From Nitrosomonadaceae bacterium (GTDB lineage: Bacteria; Pseudomonadota; Gammaproteobacteria; Burkholderiales; Nitrosomonadaceae), in the NCBI GenBank assembly GCA_947471695.1, contig CANIWY010000001.1, forward strand, positions 10,494-74,493: a stretch of DNA of 64,000 nt, given 5' to 3'. Below the pieces are notes generated by a model. It ran no database searches and was not told the origin of the DNA. It saw only the letters and a program-made list of their open reading frames with translations. The position numbers and the translations under genes are program-made. The stretch's first letter is position 1. Each line of letters starts with the position of its first letter. Shown here piece by piece: positions 1-8,696 of this stretch.

Positions 1-346
1 CAGTGTAATTGGGCAGTCTATTCTTGTGGTATGCGTCAATCACTTTGCCGTCACGTATCACTGAAGCGGCATTGTAGATCGCACCATCAACGAGGCGTGG
101 ATGTCCCACCAGTAGGGTGATGCCGGATATTTTGGTTGCAAGACTGGCGAGCATGTTTTTGCAGGCCAGATGAAACCCCTCACGTAGCAGCAAATCTTCA
201 GGTGGGTAGCCGGATAGCGCCAGTTCCGGCGTAACGACCAATACGGCACCTTTGTCTTTTGCGCTATTGGCAAATGCAATAATTTTTTTAGCATTGCCGG
301 TGAGGTCACCGACTATACAATTAATCTGGGCAACGGCTATTTTCAT
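1..346 (-). CDS. nadE: Glutamine-dependent NAD+ synthetase, N-terminal part (cut by window edge)
   Basis: Only the first 115 residues are present; the gene runs off the left edge. The visible part is the nitrilase-type glutaminase domain, which would hydrolyse glutamine and feed ammonia to the NAD synthetase domain in the last step of NAD+ formation. It begins MKIAVAQINCIVGD. Glu41 (in VTPELALSGYPPEDLLLR) and Lys108 (in YHKNRLPNY) fit two members of the Glu-Lys-Cys triad; the Cys would lie outside the window. ATG is at 346. A stand-alone carbon-nitrogen hydrolase is possible because the synthetase half is not visible, but the PPEDLLLR and YHKNRLPNY motifs are typical of NadE. Confidence 0.85.
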   Translation of the reverse strand, partial: MKIAVAQINCIVGDLTGNAKKIIAFANSAKDKGAVLVVTPELALSGYPPEDLLLREGFHLACKNMLASLATKISGITLLVGHPRLVDGAIYNAASVIRDGKVIDAYHKNRLPNYT

Positions 347-548
347 GTAAGTTTCATGGTGCGGGGAAAGAATTTCCATTGTTCGGCCCATGCTAAAAGC
401 CTGCTGGATTATAGCAGAATACACCACCACCCGCGGGCAGTCTGCTCCGGTGAGGCGGCCGATTCGTAATCAGCGCACTTGCCCCCATGTTAAGATTCTC
501 ACACTCTTACCGCTTACCTAGTAACACATGGACCTCAAGAATTGCCTT

Positions 549-1088
549 ATGAAATACTGTAGTGACTGTGGCGCTCCGATTGATCTGCGTATTCCTGCAG
601 GTGACACCTTCCTGCGTCACGTCTGCCCAGCATGCAACACTATTCATTATCAGAATCCAAAGATGATAGTTGGTTGCATTCCCGAATGGGAAGATAAGGT
701 ACTACTGTGTCGCCGCGCCATCGAGCCACGACACGGCTTCTGGACTCTGCCAGCGGGATTTATGGAAAATGCAGAGACCTTGGTTGAAGCCGCTTCACGT
801 GAGACTCTTGAAGAGGCCAATGCGCGCGTAAAGATCGGTGAACTTTATGCTATTTATAACCTACCCCATATCAACCAAGTGCATATTCTATTTCGTGCAC
901 AGCTACTCGACCTCAATTTCAAACCTGGAATAGAGAGTCTAGAGGTCCAGCTCTTCAGTGAACGCGAGATCCCGTGGGACACACTCGCTTTCCGTGTTAT
1001 TCGCGAACCGTTAAAGCGCTACTTCAAGGAGCGCCGCCAAGGTCAACTGGGTTTTCATATGGGGACAGTAGAGCTCGCACAACATTGA
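549..1088 (+). CDS. NUDIX hydrolase with N-terminal zinc ribbon
   Basis: This 179-residue protein should cleave a nucleoside diphosphate linked to another group, possibly NADH or ADP-ribose; the substrate cannot be read from sequence. Cys4, Cys7, Cys26 and Cys29 form a zinc ribbon like that of NudC-type enzymes. The NUDIX box spans about residues 70-92 (G70, E76, R84, E85, E88, E89), with Asn91 where the consensus has Gly. An in-frame ATG at 528 would add seven residues. I prefer 549 because the family normally starts just before the first CxxC. The gene is convergent with amiC and about 50 bases separate the two stops. Confidence 0.85.
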   Translation: MKYCSDCGAPIDLRIPAGDTFLRHVCPACNTIHYQNPKMIVGCIPEWEDKVLLCRRAIEPRHGFWTLPAGFMENAETLVEAASRETLEEANARVKIGELYAIYNLPHINQVHILFRAQLLDLNFKPGIESLEVQLFSEREIPWDTLAFRVIREPLKRYFKERRQGQLGFHMGTVELAQH

Positions 1089-1135
1089 TTTTTACTGGAG
1101 TGTTATGTAACAAGTTAACGATTGACGAGAGAGCG

Positions 1136-2491
1136 TTACTCCATCCACACCATTTTGGAGCGTGCTAACGGCGGGTTGTTAGCAAAATATCGCTTGATAC
1201 CGGCGAGCATTGCCTCTGCCATTTTATCCTGGTAGGCAGTATCTTTCAGTCTCTTCTCTTCATCAGGATTGCTGATGAACGCGGTCTCTACCAAGATCGA
1301 GGGGATATCCGGGGATTTTAGTACGGCAAACCCGGCCTGCTCTACTTCATTCTTGTGCAGATGATTGATATCGCCGATCTCTGCCAGTACCTCCCGGCCG
1401 AGCTTGAGACTGTCGTTGATGGTCGCAGTCTGTGACAGATCTAATAAAGTTTGCTTAAGGTAATGATCTTTGCCGTCAAGATTGACTCCCCCTATCAGAT
1501 CCGCGTCATTCTCTTTTTTTGCTAGCCAGCGCGCGGCGGCCGAGGTTGCACCCCGCTCTGATAGTGCAAATACTGATGATCCCCGTGCATGTGGCTTAAT
1601 GAAAGCATCTGCATGAACCGATACGAATAGATCTGCATTTAGCTGGCGCGCCTTGGTGAGACGCATTGGCAACGATATGAAATAATCCCCATCACGTGTC
1701 AATGCCGCACGCATGTTAGGCTCCTTGTCTATCTTGCTTTTAAGCTTCTGGGCGATGGCAAGCGTGATATCTTTCTCCTGGGTGCCGCTACGGCTTATTG
1801 CTCCTGGATCCTCGCCCCCGTGGCCCGGGTCAATTGCGATGATAATCAGTCTTCTTACTTCTGGCTTAGCTTTTCCAGAGGACTCGCCGCCCCTGCTAGA
1901 CTTATCGTGGGACTTTACCTCTGGTCTAGTATCTGCTTCACCAGTCTGTGGCATCGTCATTGCCCCCCCCCCTAGAAGTGCCATCAACGGGTCAGGTGGA
2001 ATGGTCGGATAAATATCCAGCACCAGTCGATAACCGTAATTAGCGACAGGTTTAAGTTCGAATGCTTGCGGCGCAACTTCAGTTTTAAGGTCCAACACCA
2101 ACCTTAGTACGCCTGGTTTGAACCGGCCAATTCGCAGCGCTCGGATATAAGGGTCGTTAACGCCGACCTTCCCGGGCAGATTCTCTAGCTCTGACGTGAG
2201 TGCGATATCTTCCAAATCGATCACCACTCGATCTGGGGTTTTTAATATGCTTAAAGAGTACTGAATTGGCGTGGCTGATTCCAGCGTGATGCGGGTATAT
2301 TCTGCTGCCGGCCAAACACGGGCGGCACTGATTGTCGTTTCAGCAATGGCCGCACTGCCAAACATCAATACTAAAGCCCCCATCCCTACTGTTGAGCGGA
2401 GCATACTTAATATTGAAGAAAACAAGGGATTGCGGCAAGTAAGACTCGCCATGGTCAGAGGTGTGTTGGAGCTTGCCAATGTTTCAGACAC
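1136..2491 (-). CDS. amiC: N-acetylmuramoyl-L-alanine amidase, AmiC type
   Basis: This periplasmic zinc amidase cuts the amide bond between MurNAc and the stem peptide and helps daughter cells separate. After a long N-terminal region ending in a hydrophobic signal segment (MGALVLMFGSAAIAE) comes an AMIN domain at roughly residues 55-165, then a charged linker, then an Amidase_3 domain at about 215-440. Zinc and catalytic motifs are visible: DPGHGGEDPGAI, SVHADA and VETAFISN. The GTG start at 2491 overlaps tsaE by 37 bases and has a GGAGG about ten bases upstream. An ATG at 2452, just after the tsaE stop, is the alternative but has no clear ribosome site. The gene is coupled to tsaE. Confidence 0.92.
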   Translation of the reverse strand: MSETLASSNTPLTMASLTCRNPLFSSILSMLRSTVGMGALVLMFGSAAIAETTISAARVWPAAEYTRITLESATPIQYSLSILKTPDRVVIDLEDIALTSELENLPGKVGVNDPYIRALRIGRFKPGVLRLVLDLKTEVAPQAFELKPVANYGYRLVLDIYPTIPPDPLMALLGGGAMTMPQTGEADTRPEVKSHDKSSRGGESSGKAKPEVRRLIIIAIDPGHGGEDPGAISRSGTQEKDITLAIAQKLKSKIDKEPNMRAALTRDGDYFISLPMRLTKARQLNADLFVSVHADAFIKPHARGSSVFALSERGATSAAARWLAKKENDADLIGGVNLDGKDHYLKQTLLDLSQTATINDSLKLGREVLAEIGDINHLHKNEVEQAGFAVLKSPDIPSILVETAFISNPDEEKRLKDTAYQDKMAEAMLAGIKRYFANNPPLARSKMVWME

Positions 2492-2949
2492 TGTCGACCC
2501 GCCTCCGTGTCCGCTTGAATTCTAATGCTTCGGCCTGTCTCACTGATACCAAGAAAAATTTGTAAATCTGGCGGTGGCAGAAGGCCATGCGCTCTTTCTG
2601 GCCACTCAACAAGACAGACTGACCCGGCGTTGAAGTATTCGCGGAAGCCCGCATCCTCCCACTCCATCGGATCATTGAAACGATATAAATCAAAGTGATA
2701 GAAGTATAACCTAGAGTTTTTGTAATGTTCAACAAGATTATACGTTGGGCTCTTTACCTTCCCATCATAACCCTGCCCACGCAAGATGCCGCGCGCCAGT
2801 GTCGTTTTTCCTGCGCCGAGATCCCCCCGTAGGAAGATGATTAACCCGGGATTCACTATTTCCCCGATTCCCCTCCCCAATGCCAGCGTTGCGGCTTCAT
2901 CGTCAAGATGATGTATGTCAGTAGAGCCGGTATGATGAGGGCTATGCAA
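2455..2949 (-). CDS. tsaE: tRNA threonylcarbamoyladenosine biosynthesis ATPase TsaE
   Basis: TsaE is the P-loop ATPase that works with TsaB and TsaD to make t6A at position 37 of ANN-decoding tRNAs. The Walker A motif GDLGAGKTT is at residues 42-50, followed by the family block SPTYNLVEHY and HFDLYRF; 164 residues is normal. No in-frame ATG exists in a suitable place. A TTG start at 2949 is strongly supported by GGAGGT six bases upstream of it. That ribosome site and start lie inside the first codons of the divergent queG, so the two genes overlap head to head. amiC follows and overlaps its 3' end, a common pairing. Confidence 0.92.
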   Translation of the reverse strand: MHSPHHTGSTDIHHLDDEAATLALGRGIGEIVNPGLIIFLRGDLGAGKTTLARGILRGQGYDGKVKSPTYNLVEHYKNSRLYFYHFDLYRFNDPMEWEDAGFREYFNAGSVCLVEWPERAHGLLPPPDLQIFLGISETGRSIRIQADTEAGRQCLKHWQAPTHL

Positions 2950-4059
2950 GAAAGTACCTCCAAGAATCCATCACAAGATTTCGTAGCATTATCGGTTGCT
3001 ATCAAGGCCTGGGGCAAAGAGCTTGGCTTCCAGGACATCCGCATTGCTGATGCTACTGCCGATATGTCACAGGTTGAAGCAGACTTACACGAGTGGCTCA
3101 GCCTAGGCCACCACGGTGAAATGGATTATATGGCAAAACACGGTAGCCGCCGAACTCGCCCGGCAGAACTCGTGCCCGATACGCTGCGCGTAATCTCAGT
3201 TCGTATGAACAATACACCTCCTACAGCGAAAAATAGTTGGGAGGTTCTGCGTAGTGGGGTAGGGGCGTTCATCTCTCGATACGCACTCGGCCGCGATTAT
3301 CACAAAGTCCTGCGGGCACGTTTGCAAAAGCTTACCGATAAAATTGCAATTGAGGCGGGCTATTTCAATGGCCGCGTATTCACCGACAGCGCGCCGGTGA
3401 TGGAAGTTGAATGGGCACAGAGATCGGGTCTCGGTTGGCGTGGTAAGCATACTCTTCTTCTCACCCGCGAATCAGGGTCATTGTTTTTTCTGGGTGAAAT
3501 TTATACGGACTTACCATTACCCGTCGATGACGCCGTTGGGAATTATTGTGGCAGTTGTAGTAAATGCATCTCGATTTGCCCTACTCAGGCCATCATTGCC
3601 CCCTACCGACTGGATGCAAGGCGCTGTATTTCTTATCTCACTATTGAACATAAGGGCAGCATTCCGCTTGAGCTTCGCCCTCTGATCGGCAACCGCGTAT
3701 ACGGCTGCGATGATTGCCAACTGATCTGCCCATGGAATAAGTTTGCCGCCGTTACTAATGAGGGTGATTTCGCAGTCCGCAATGGACTGGATGATGTCTC
3801 CCTGGTCGAGCTCTTCGGTTGGAGCGAGGAGCGTTTCGATACCCTCCTTGCTGGCAGCCCAATCCGCCGTATTGGCCATGAACAGTGGCTGCGCAATCTT
3901 GCAGTCGGGTTAGGCAATGCGCCCTCATCTCTTGCGGTGACCGATGCCTTACAGTCACGCCGAGATGACTCCTCGGCCTTGGTGCGTGAACATGTGAAGT
4001 GGGCTCTACAACAGCATAAAATTTCAACACCTACCCGGGAATCCGAAGACGGTCTCTAA
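2944..4059 (+). CDS. queG: Epoxyqueuosine reductase QueG
   Basis: QueG reduces epoxyqueuosine to queuosine in tRNA, the last step of the pathway, using cobalamin and two [4Fe-4S] clusters. The clusters are marked by CGSCSKCISICPTQAI and CDDCQLICPWN in the middle of the protein, with a HEAT-like C-terminal region (RDDSSALVREHVKWAL). The start is uncertain. ATG codons lie at 2908, 2911, 2932, 2935 and 2944; 2944 gives 371 residues, the start that best fits the family, with only a weak AGGG upstream. The gene faces tsaE and their start regions overlap. queC and queE lie about 3 kb away in a separate unit. Confidence 0.93.
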   Translation: MQESTSKNPSQDFVALSVAIKAWGKELGFQDIRIADATADMSQVEADLHEWLSLGHHGEMDYMAKHGSRRTRPAELVPDTLRVISVRMNNTPPTAKNSWEVLRSGVGAFISRYALGRDYHKVLRARLQKLTDKIAIEAGYFNGRVFTDSAPVMEVEWAQRSGLGWRGKHTLLLTRESGSLFFLGEIYTDLPLPVDDAVGNYCGSCSKCISICPTQAIIAPYRLDARRCISYLTIEHKGSIPLELRPLIGNRVYGCDDCQLICPWNKFAAVTNEGDFAVRNGLDDVSLVELFGWSEERFDTLLAGSPIRRIGHEQWLRNLAVGLGNAPSSLAVTDALQSRRDDSSALVREHVKWALQQHKISTPTRESEDGL

Positions 4060-4084
4060 CTATCAATAAGAATTATTCAATAGC

Positions 4085-4993
4085 TCAAGTAGCGGGAGTC
4101 GGCGCCAATAAAAAATCCTTCACAATCTTAATCTGCTCCTCGCCTACCAGCATTGGCGCGTGGCCAATGCCAGGCAGTTCAACTATTTGCGCTCTAATAC
4201 CACGGACCTCCATTTCCATCGCCGTTTTAGACGACAATAAATCGGATTCCGTTCCTCTCAGCACTAGTGTGGGGGTCCGTAGCTTATCCCACTGCTCCCA
4301 CAAATCGATATCCTTGAGTAAGTGCCTCTTGAAGCTTTCAGCAATCCTTGGGTCGTATCGAAAACCGTAGGTTCCATCATCGAACTTGCGCACGCTATAA
4401 ATTGCAAGATGATGCCACTGGGCTTCGGTCAAGGGGCCAAATGGATTTGAGATTTTCTTCAAGTAGACCTCAAATTCGTCGAAGCTGTTAAAGCGCGGGG
4501 CTTTTCCTAGATATTCCCCGATCCGGGCGAGCGCCGAAACTGGGATTAACGGACCAATGTCGCTCATGACGAGCCTTCGGATTGGCACTGGCAGAGGCAA
4601 TGGAAGTGCTGTCTGGGTTGCCAAGGCCATGCCGATTAATCCACCCATTGAAATACCGACCCAATCCAGTTGAATGTCGGTATTGCCTAGGGCGCCGACG
4701 TGTTTAAGCAGCTCGATTGCGTCCGACAGGTACAGCAGATAATTATCATAATCTGCCTCATTCACAAGCCAGTCACTTTGTCCACGCCCCACCACATCCA
4801 CGCAGATCACACGACAATCGACCTCTAATGCCTCTGCCAGAAAGTCAAAATCGCGACAATTACGCGTTAACCCATGAACACAGACCACAATGTGTGGATT
4901 GTCTGGCTTCCCCCATTCGGTATAAGCAATTTGGCGAGAAGTTTTAATGCCTTCATTAAGCCCAAAATGAACAGTAAGGCGCTTAAGTAACAT
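4085..4993 (-). CDS. Alpha/beta-fold hydrolase
   Basis: This 302-residue soluble hydrolase has the alpha/beta fold: HGLTRN forms the oxyanion region at residues 40-45, Ser115 sits in the nucleophile elbow GISMGG, and a late GIGHAPML supplies the likely catalytic His. It probably cleaves an ester, but the substrate cannot be predicted. It has no signal peptide. It is convergent with queG, with 25 bases between the stops, and divergent from the elaB-type operon. ATG at 4993 is followed by basic residues (MLLKRL) with no obvious Shine-Dalgarno. It could equally be annotated as an esterase or a haloalkane-dehalogenase-like protein; only the fold is certain. Confidence 0.85.
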   Translation of the reverse strand: MLLKRLTVHFGLNEGIKTSRQIAYTEWGKPDNPHIVVCVHGLTRNCRDFDFLAEALEVDCRVICVDVVGRGQSDWLVNEADYDNYLLYLSDAIELLKHVGALGNTDIQLDWVGISMGGLIGMALATQTALPLPLPVPIRRLVMSDIGPLIPVSALARIGEYLGKAPRFNSFDEFEVYLKKISNPFGPLTEAQWHHLAIYSVRKFDDGTYGFRYDPRIAESFKRHLLKDIDLWEQWDKLRTPTLVLRGTESDLLSSKTAMEMEVRGIRAQIVELPGIGHAPMLVGEEQIKIVKDFLLAPTPAT

Positions 4994-5175
4994 TATTATT
5001 TTGCATAATCCGGCCCTATATTTTAACTAACCTTGGTGTGCTCTCGCTAATTCAAAAATCGAAAATTGAGTTCCAAATATCCTCACTAATGAAACTAATA
5101 TACTCGTCTTGAGTACGCTATACTAATTCAAGTGACTCTCAAGTTCCTTCTAGTCATCATTGTAATCATCAATCT

Positions 5176-5192
5176 TTCAAGGAGATAAAATG
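5176..5192 (+). promoter_or_regulatory. Strong ribosome binding site of the elaB-type operon
   Basis: AAGGAGAT lies seven bases before the ATG at 5190, the strongest ribosome site in this part of the window. The 195-base region upstream (4994-5189) is AT-rich. It contains an imperfect dyad, CTTGA...TCAAG, around 5107-5131 overlapping TATACT. I cannot assign a sigma factor, although relatives of this operon in other proteobacteria respond to stress or stationary phase. Confidence 0.6.
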
Positions 5193-5513
5193 GATTCCGA
5201 AATGTCTGAGACACATAATATTGCGACGGATAAGCTTGTTGCAGATTTGAAAGCTGTAGTAGCAGATGCGGAGGAGCTACTTAGATCTACCGCCGGACAG
5301 GCTGGCGAGAGAGCCGCTGCTGCCCGCGAAAAGATTAATGATGGTCTTGATGATGCCAAGCGTCAGCTGTACAAGGTTGAAGGTTTGGTTGTCGACAAGT
5401 CCCACCAGGCAGCGAAAGTCACCTGTGATTATGTCCAAGCCAACCCCTGGCATGCGGTGGGAGTTGCAGCTGGTGCCGGACTCATTCTCGGTCTGTTAAT
5501 CGGGCGACGCTAA
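5190..5513 (+). CDS. elaB: DUF883 (ElaB/YqjD-like) membrane-anchored protein
   Basis: This 107-residue protein has a helical, charged N-terminal part (VADLKAVVADAEELL and a stretch of AAAAREKI) and one C-terminal transmembrane helix, AVGVAAGAGLILGLLIGRR. That is the layout of the ElaB/YqjD/YgaM family. Members sit in the inner membrane and some bind ribosomes in stationary phase. The C-terminal GLLIGRR matches the family well. It is the first gene of a three-gene unit with a YqjE-like gene 9 bases downstream and a YqjK-like gene after that, the same order as yqjD-yqjE-yqjK of enterobacteria. Exact orthology to ElaB or YqjD cannot be decided. Confidence 0.85.
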   Translation: MDSEMSETHNIATDKLVADLKAVVADAEELLRSTAGQAGERAAAAREKINDGLDDAKRQLYKVEGLVVDKSHQAAKVTCDYVQANPWHAVGVAAGAGLILGLLIGRR

Positions 5514-5522
5514 ACTCCCGTC

Positions 5523-5909
5523 ATGACTGAAAAAGATCCTGCGAGCGAAGCTGGGTTGCTTGGCTCCATTAGGAAACTAGCAACAACACTAGTCGGCATT
5601 TTACAAACCCGACTGGAAATCTTTTCTACTGAACTTGAAGAGGCGAAACTACAACTAGGTCAGCTATTGATGCTGGGTTTAGTTGCGGTCTTCTGCCTTG
5701 GTCTCGGGATTGTATTACTCACAGTTTTTTTCGTGGTGTTATTCTGGGACAGCTACCGTCTACCTGTACTTGGTGTCACGTCCGGAGTTTTTCTTGTCCT
5801 TGGAATATTTGCAGTGCTTACGTTGCGAGCCAAGTCTGCAGAAAACAAGAAGATGTTCTCCAGCACGCTGGCGGAGCTCTCTAAAGACCGTGAACATCTT
5901 AAAAAATAA
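5523..5909 (+). CDS. yqjE: Phage-holin-family membrane protein (YqjE-like)
   Basis: This 128-residue protein has an amphipathic N-terminal helix (TLVGILQTRLEIFSTELEEAK) and two hydrophobic segments: LLMLGLVAVFCLGLGIVLLTVFFVVLF and VLGVTSGVFLVLGIFAVLTL. Each is described here only by its hydrophobicity at roughly residues 46-75 and 82-100. This is the Phage_holin_3_6/YqjE family; the name reflects topology and no lytic role is implied. It begins 9 bases after the elaB-type gene and ends 3 bases before the next start, so the three are surely co-transcribed. The function is unknown, presumably at the inner membrane. Confidence 0.82.
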   Translation: MTEKDPASEAGLLGSIRKLATTLVGILQTRLEIFSTELEEAKLQLGQLLMLGLVAVFCLGLGIVLLTVFFVVLFWDSYRLPVLGVTSGVFLVLGIFAVLTLRAKSAENKKMFSSTLAELSKDREHLKK

Positions 5910-5912
5910 CCC

Positions 5913-6356
5913 GTGATCACCCGTCTGAGTGATATCCATCTGCGACGAGCACAGCTAGTAGCTCTGGCGGCGGCTCAACGGACAGACGTAATCCTATCCG
6001 TGCAACCCTTGGTCCAGCCGTTACATGTGGCAGATACGACCCTAGTCTACCTACACTATCTCAAAACGCGCCCACTTATTCTGATTGCAATGTTGGCAGG
6101 CATGACGGCGATTATGCTCTCACGTAACTCCGCGTACTCCTGGCCACTTAAACGTTTAGCATTTCGTGCTTTTGCCTTATGGCGGTCTTATCGTTCACTA
6201 GGTGTCTGGGTTACTCGTGGCCGATCTGTCTGGTTGCGTATCGGGACAGCCTGGCACAATCGCAGAAGACACAGTCCACATGACTCACTCATACACCTCC
6301 CCGCTACTCTCCATCCCTCTCTAACGCCTAACTCTCGTAGCATCAGTACAAAGTAA
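5913..6356 (+). CDS. YqjK-like protein, third gene of the elaB-type operon
   Basis: This 147-residue basic protein starts with GTG at 5913, three bases after the YqjE-like stop. The N-terminal part (ITRLSDIHLRRAQLVALAAAQR) resembles the short YqjK family. A hydrophobic segment around residues 55-70 (LILIAMLAGMTAIML) is followed by an arginine-rich region and a low-complexity Ser/Pro/Thr tail. The tail is unusual and may be poorly conserved or the result of a lost stop. Assignment rests on position in the operon and the N-terminal pattern. I infer a membrane-associated role with its two neighbours. Confidence 0.65.
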   Translation: MITRLSDIHLRRAQLVALAAAQRTDVILSVQPLVQPLHVADTTLVYLHYLKTRPLILIAMLAGMTAIMLSRNSAYSWPLKRLAFRAFALWRSYRSLGVWVTRGRSVWLRIGTAWHNRRRHSPHDSLIHLPATLHPSLTPNSRSISTK

Positions 6357-6426
6357 TCTGCTAATGTCAGGCAGGATTACACAAAAAAATTCTTCGCTAA
6401 ACGCCGCCTTATTTTTTCTGTCCACG

Positions 6427-7110
6427 CTATGGGTCTGATCGCCAGTAGCGTGTTGGATCAGACACCCCTGCTGCTGCAAAGCCCGTCCTGCGCAGCCGGC
6501 ATGAGTCACACACTCCACAGGCCAGTCCGTTCGCGCTTGCCTTGTAGCAGGATACCGTCAAGCTATAGTCAACTCCCCGCAGGACCCCTTGACGGATGAT
6601 TTCCGCCTTGGACAGACTGATAAGTGGGGTATAAATGCTCAATCTATTACCTTCGATTGCAGCCCTAGTAGCCATATTCGCCATCTGTTCAAAAGCGGTG
6701 ATGTATTCAGCTCTGCAATCTGGATAGCCTGAGTAGTCCACCGCGTTAACACCAATAAATAGATGATAGCTTCCAAGTACCTCAGCCCACGCTAGTGCCA
6801 GTGATAACATAATTGTGTTGCGAGCTGGCACATACGTAACCGGAATACCAATCTTAATTCCCTCGATAGGAACATCAATAGACCTGTCTGTCAGCGCCGA
6901 ACCGCCGAACCCTGCTAGGTCAACCTTGACGGTCCTGTGCTCACTTACTCCGATAGATAGAGCCACCTTCTCTGCCGCCACTAATTCAGCCCCGTGTCGT
7001 TGACCATAATCGACACTCAGTGCATAACACTCATATCCCTGATCACGTGCGAGGGCGAGTGTAGTGGCCGAATCCAGCCCGCCTGATAGAAGAACCACTG
7101 CCTTAGTCAT
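6427..7110 (-). CDS. queC: 7-cyano-7-deazaguanine synthase QueC
   Basis: QueC turns 7-carboxy-7-deazaguanine into preQ0 with ATP and ammonia, the step after QueE in queuosine synthesis. The PP-loop motif SGGLDS is at residues 9-14. The C-terminal zinc site is seen in [18 protein letters not shown]. The conserved ending AGVSDPTRY is followed by five extra residues. It lies 42 bases downstream of queE on the same strand, so the two are probably one unit. 227 residues is normal for the family. Confidence 0.96.
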   Translation of the reverse strand: MTKAVVLLSGGLDSATTLALARDQGYECYALSVDYGQRHGAELVAAEKVALSIGVSEHRTVKVDLAGFGGSALTDRSIDVPIEGIKIGIPVTYVPARNTIMLSLALAWAEVLGSYHLFIGVNAVDYSGYPDCRAEYITAFEQMANMATRAAIEGNRLSIYTPLISLSKAEIIRQGVLRGVDYSLTVSCYKASANGLACGVCDSCRLRRTGFAAAGVSDPTRYWRSDP

Positions 7111-7152
7111 AGGAGGAACAAAGTAAATACGTAATAATCTCTACCAGATTTC

Positions 7153-7845
7153 TCATCGACCTGGCCCTTCGCCCCACAAAAGCTTATGCAACTGGATCTG
7201 TAATCGCACTGACAGCCGATCGCGCAGTATCCACTCAGCAAGCCCTGCTGGGTCAAGCCGCCCATAAACCGGTGAAAATAAAATGGAGCAGATCTTATTT
7301 AAATCGTGCTCATCTATTATCTTTACAGCCCACAGGTAGTCGGCTTCATCGCATAGGACGAACTTCAACTCATCCCGAGATGAGAGATGCTTCAAGTTAG
7401 ACCAGCGGTTCTTCTTCACCTCCCCTGAGCCAGGAGTTTTTATGTCTAGCACTCTGGACACCCGATCATCCACATTTGATACATCCATCGCTCCGCTGGT
7501 CTCAAGCGATACTGAGTAACCTGCATCACACAATAGACTGAGTAATGTTAGGCACTCTTTCTGAGCTAGAGGCTCGCCACCAGTGACCGTGACATAGCGG
7601 GGCATATATCCAGAAACCTCATCCAGGATAGAAGAGATGGTTACACTCTCCCCGCCGTAAAAAGCATACCCAGTATCACAATAACCGCATCGTAAAGGAC
7701 ACCCAGTTAAGCGCACGAATACAGTCGGCAGACCTATACGGCTGGTCTCTCCTTGCAGAGAAAAGAATATCTCACTGACTCGCAAAGTCTGAACTTCAGG
7801 AGTCTTTATAGCTTTGTGCTGCAATGGGGAAGGAGTATGAGGCAT
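7153..7845 (-). CDS. queE: 7-carboxy-7-deazaguanine synthase QueE
   Basis: This radical-SAM enzyme contracts the ring of 6-carboxy-tetrahydropterin to form the 7-deazaguanine core. The [4Fe-4S] motif CxxxCxxC is at Cys49, Cys53 and Cys56 (CPLRCGYCDT), with SLQGET upstream and the family block VTVTGGEPLAQ downstream. It has 230 residues. About 20 N-terminal residues (MPHTPSPLQHKAIKTPEVQT) precede the conserved LRVSEIFFSLQGE, so a shorter start is possible but no better codon is obvious. It sits 39 bases downstream of cpoB and just before queC, extending the Tol-Pal block, a neighbourhood seen in many proteobacteria. Confidence 0.95.
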   Translation of the reverse strand: MPHTPSPLQHKAIKTPEVQTLRVSEIFFSLQGETSRIGLPTVFVRLTGCPLRCGYCDTGYAFYGGESVTISSILDEVSGYMPRYVTVTGGEPLAQKECLTLLSLLCDAGYSVSLETSGAMDVSNVDDRVSRVLDIKTPGSGEVKKNRWSNLKHLSSRDELKFVLCDEADYLWAVKIIDEHDLNKICSILFSPVYGRLDPAGLAEWILRDRLSVRLQIQLHKLLWGEGPGR

Positions 7846-7884
7846 CTCTCAGAACAGGGCCCGCCGGGAGCAACGGGGTGTAAC

Positions 7885-8694
7885 CTACTTTCTATTAGCC
7901 AGTCGTTGCCTGGCCTTATCTGCAGCATCGCTACCGGGATATCGGGCGATTAAGTCTTCCAGTGTCTTCTTGGAAGTGATGACCTTATTCATCTCGCGTT
8001 GACTACTGGCAATGTTGAGCAGCGCGTCCGGAGCCTTACTACTATCCGGGTAAGTCTTGATCAAATTTCGCTGGGTAATAACTGCATTGCTAAAATCACG
8101 CAGCGCATAATGAGAATTGCCGATCCAGTAAAGCGCGCTGGGGGCAAGCCGAGATGAAGGGTGGTTTGCAAGAAAGGCCTGAAGTTTAGTGACGGCACTC
8201 TGATAATTGCCAGATTTGAATACTTCATAAGCCGCCTCATAGGCATCGTTCTCTGAGACTTCTGCCTTTGAGTGCGCATTCACTTCCGCTACGGGGGGAG
8301 ATGCTTCCGTTTCTGACCCGGCAATACCGGATAGGGGAGGGGAGGCTGAGATTGTAGATGGTTCTGGTTGTTCAACCCGCCTCAGCCGACCATCTAAATC
8401 AATGTAAAAATCCCGTTGTCGCTTCTGCGTCAGTTCATTCTCATTCGTCAGCACTTCTACCTGACCGCGCAGCTTATTGGTATCCTGCCTGAGTGACTCG
8501 ATCTGGGTCTGAAGATTAAGCAGCGACTGGTTCTCAAGTAACTCTTCTAGTCTTGTGATGCGCGTGAGCAGATCCCCGATCATCGACTGCTGATCAGCGA
8601 TCTGCTTGCGCGCCTCTTTGTCGTCGAACAGTCCAGCATAACCCGGACTGCTAGCCACCATCAATAACGACAATAACAGAGCGCGTACGCGCAT
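7885..8694 (-). CDS. cpoB: Cell division coordinator CpoB (YbgF)
   Basis: CpoB is a periplasmic TPR protein that links the Tol-Pal system to peptidoglycan synthesis at the septum. The 269-residue protein has a signal peptide (MRVRALLLSLLMVASSPGYA), a coiled-coil region at about 25-100 (SMIGDLLTRITRLEELLENQ), a low-complexity linker, and three TPR-like repeats in the C-terminal 120 residues (YEAAYEVFKSGNYQSAVTKL onward). I chose ATG 8694 rather than the upstream codon at 8742 because it begins the signal peptide and lies two bases after the pal stop. It is the last Tol-Pal gene before queE. Confidence 0.93.
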   Translation of the reverse strand: MRVRALLLSLLMVASSPGYAGLFDDKEARKQIADQQSMIGDLLTRITRLEELLENQSLLNLQTQIESLRQDTNKLRGQVEVLTNENELTQKRQRDFYIDLDGRLRRVEQPEPSTISASPPLSGIAGSETEASPPVAEVNAHSKAEVSENDAYEAAYEVFKSGNYQSAVTKLQAFLANHPSSRLAPSALYWIGNSHYALRDFSNAVITQRNLIKTYPDSSKAPDALLNIASSQREMNKVITSKKTLEDLIARYPGSDAADKARQRLANRK

Positions 8695-8696
8695 AT

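Noticed and set aside
5523..5909. Prophage holin
   Set aside because: The holin-like family name reflects topology only; the gene sits in a conserved elaB-type operon with no phage genes nearby.
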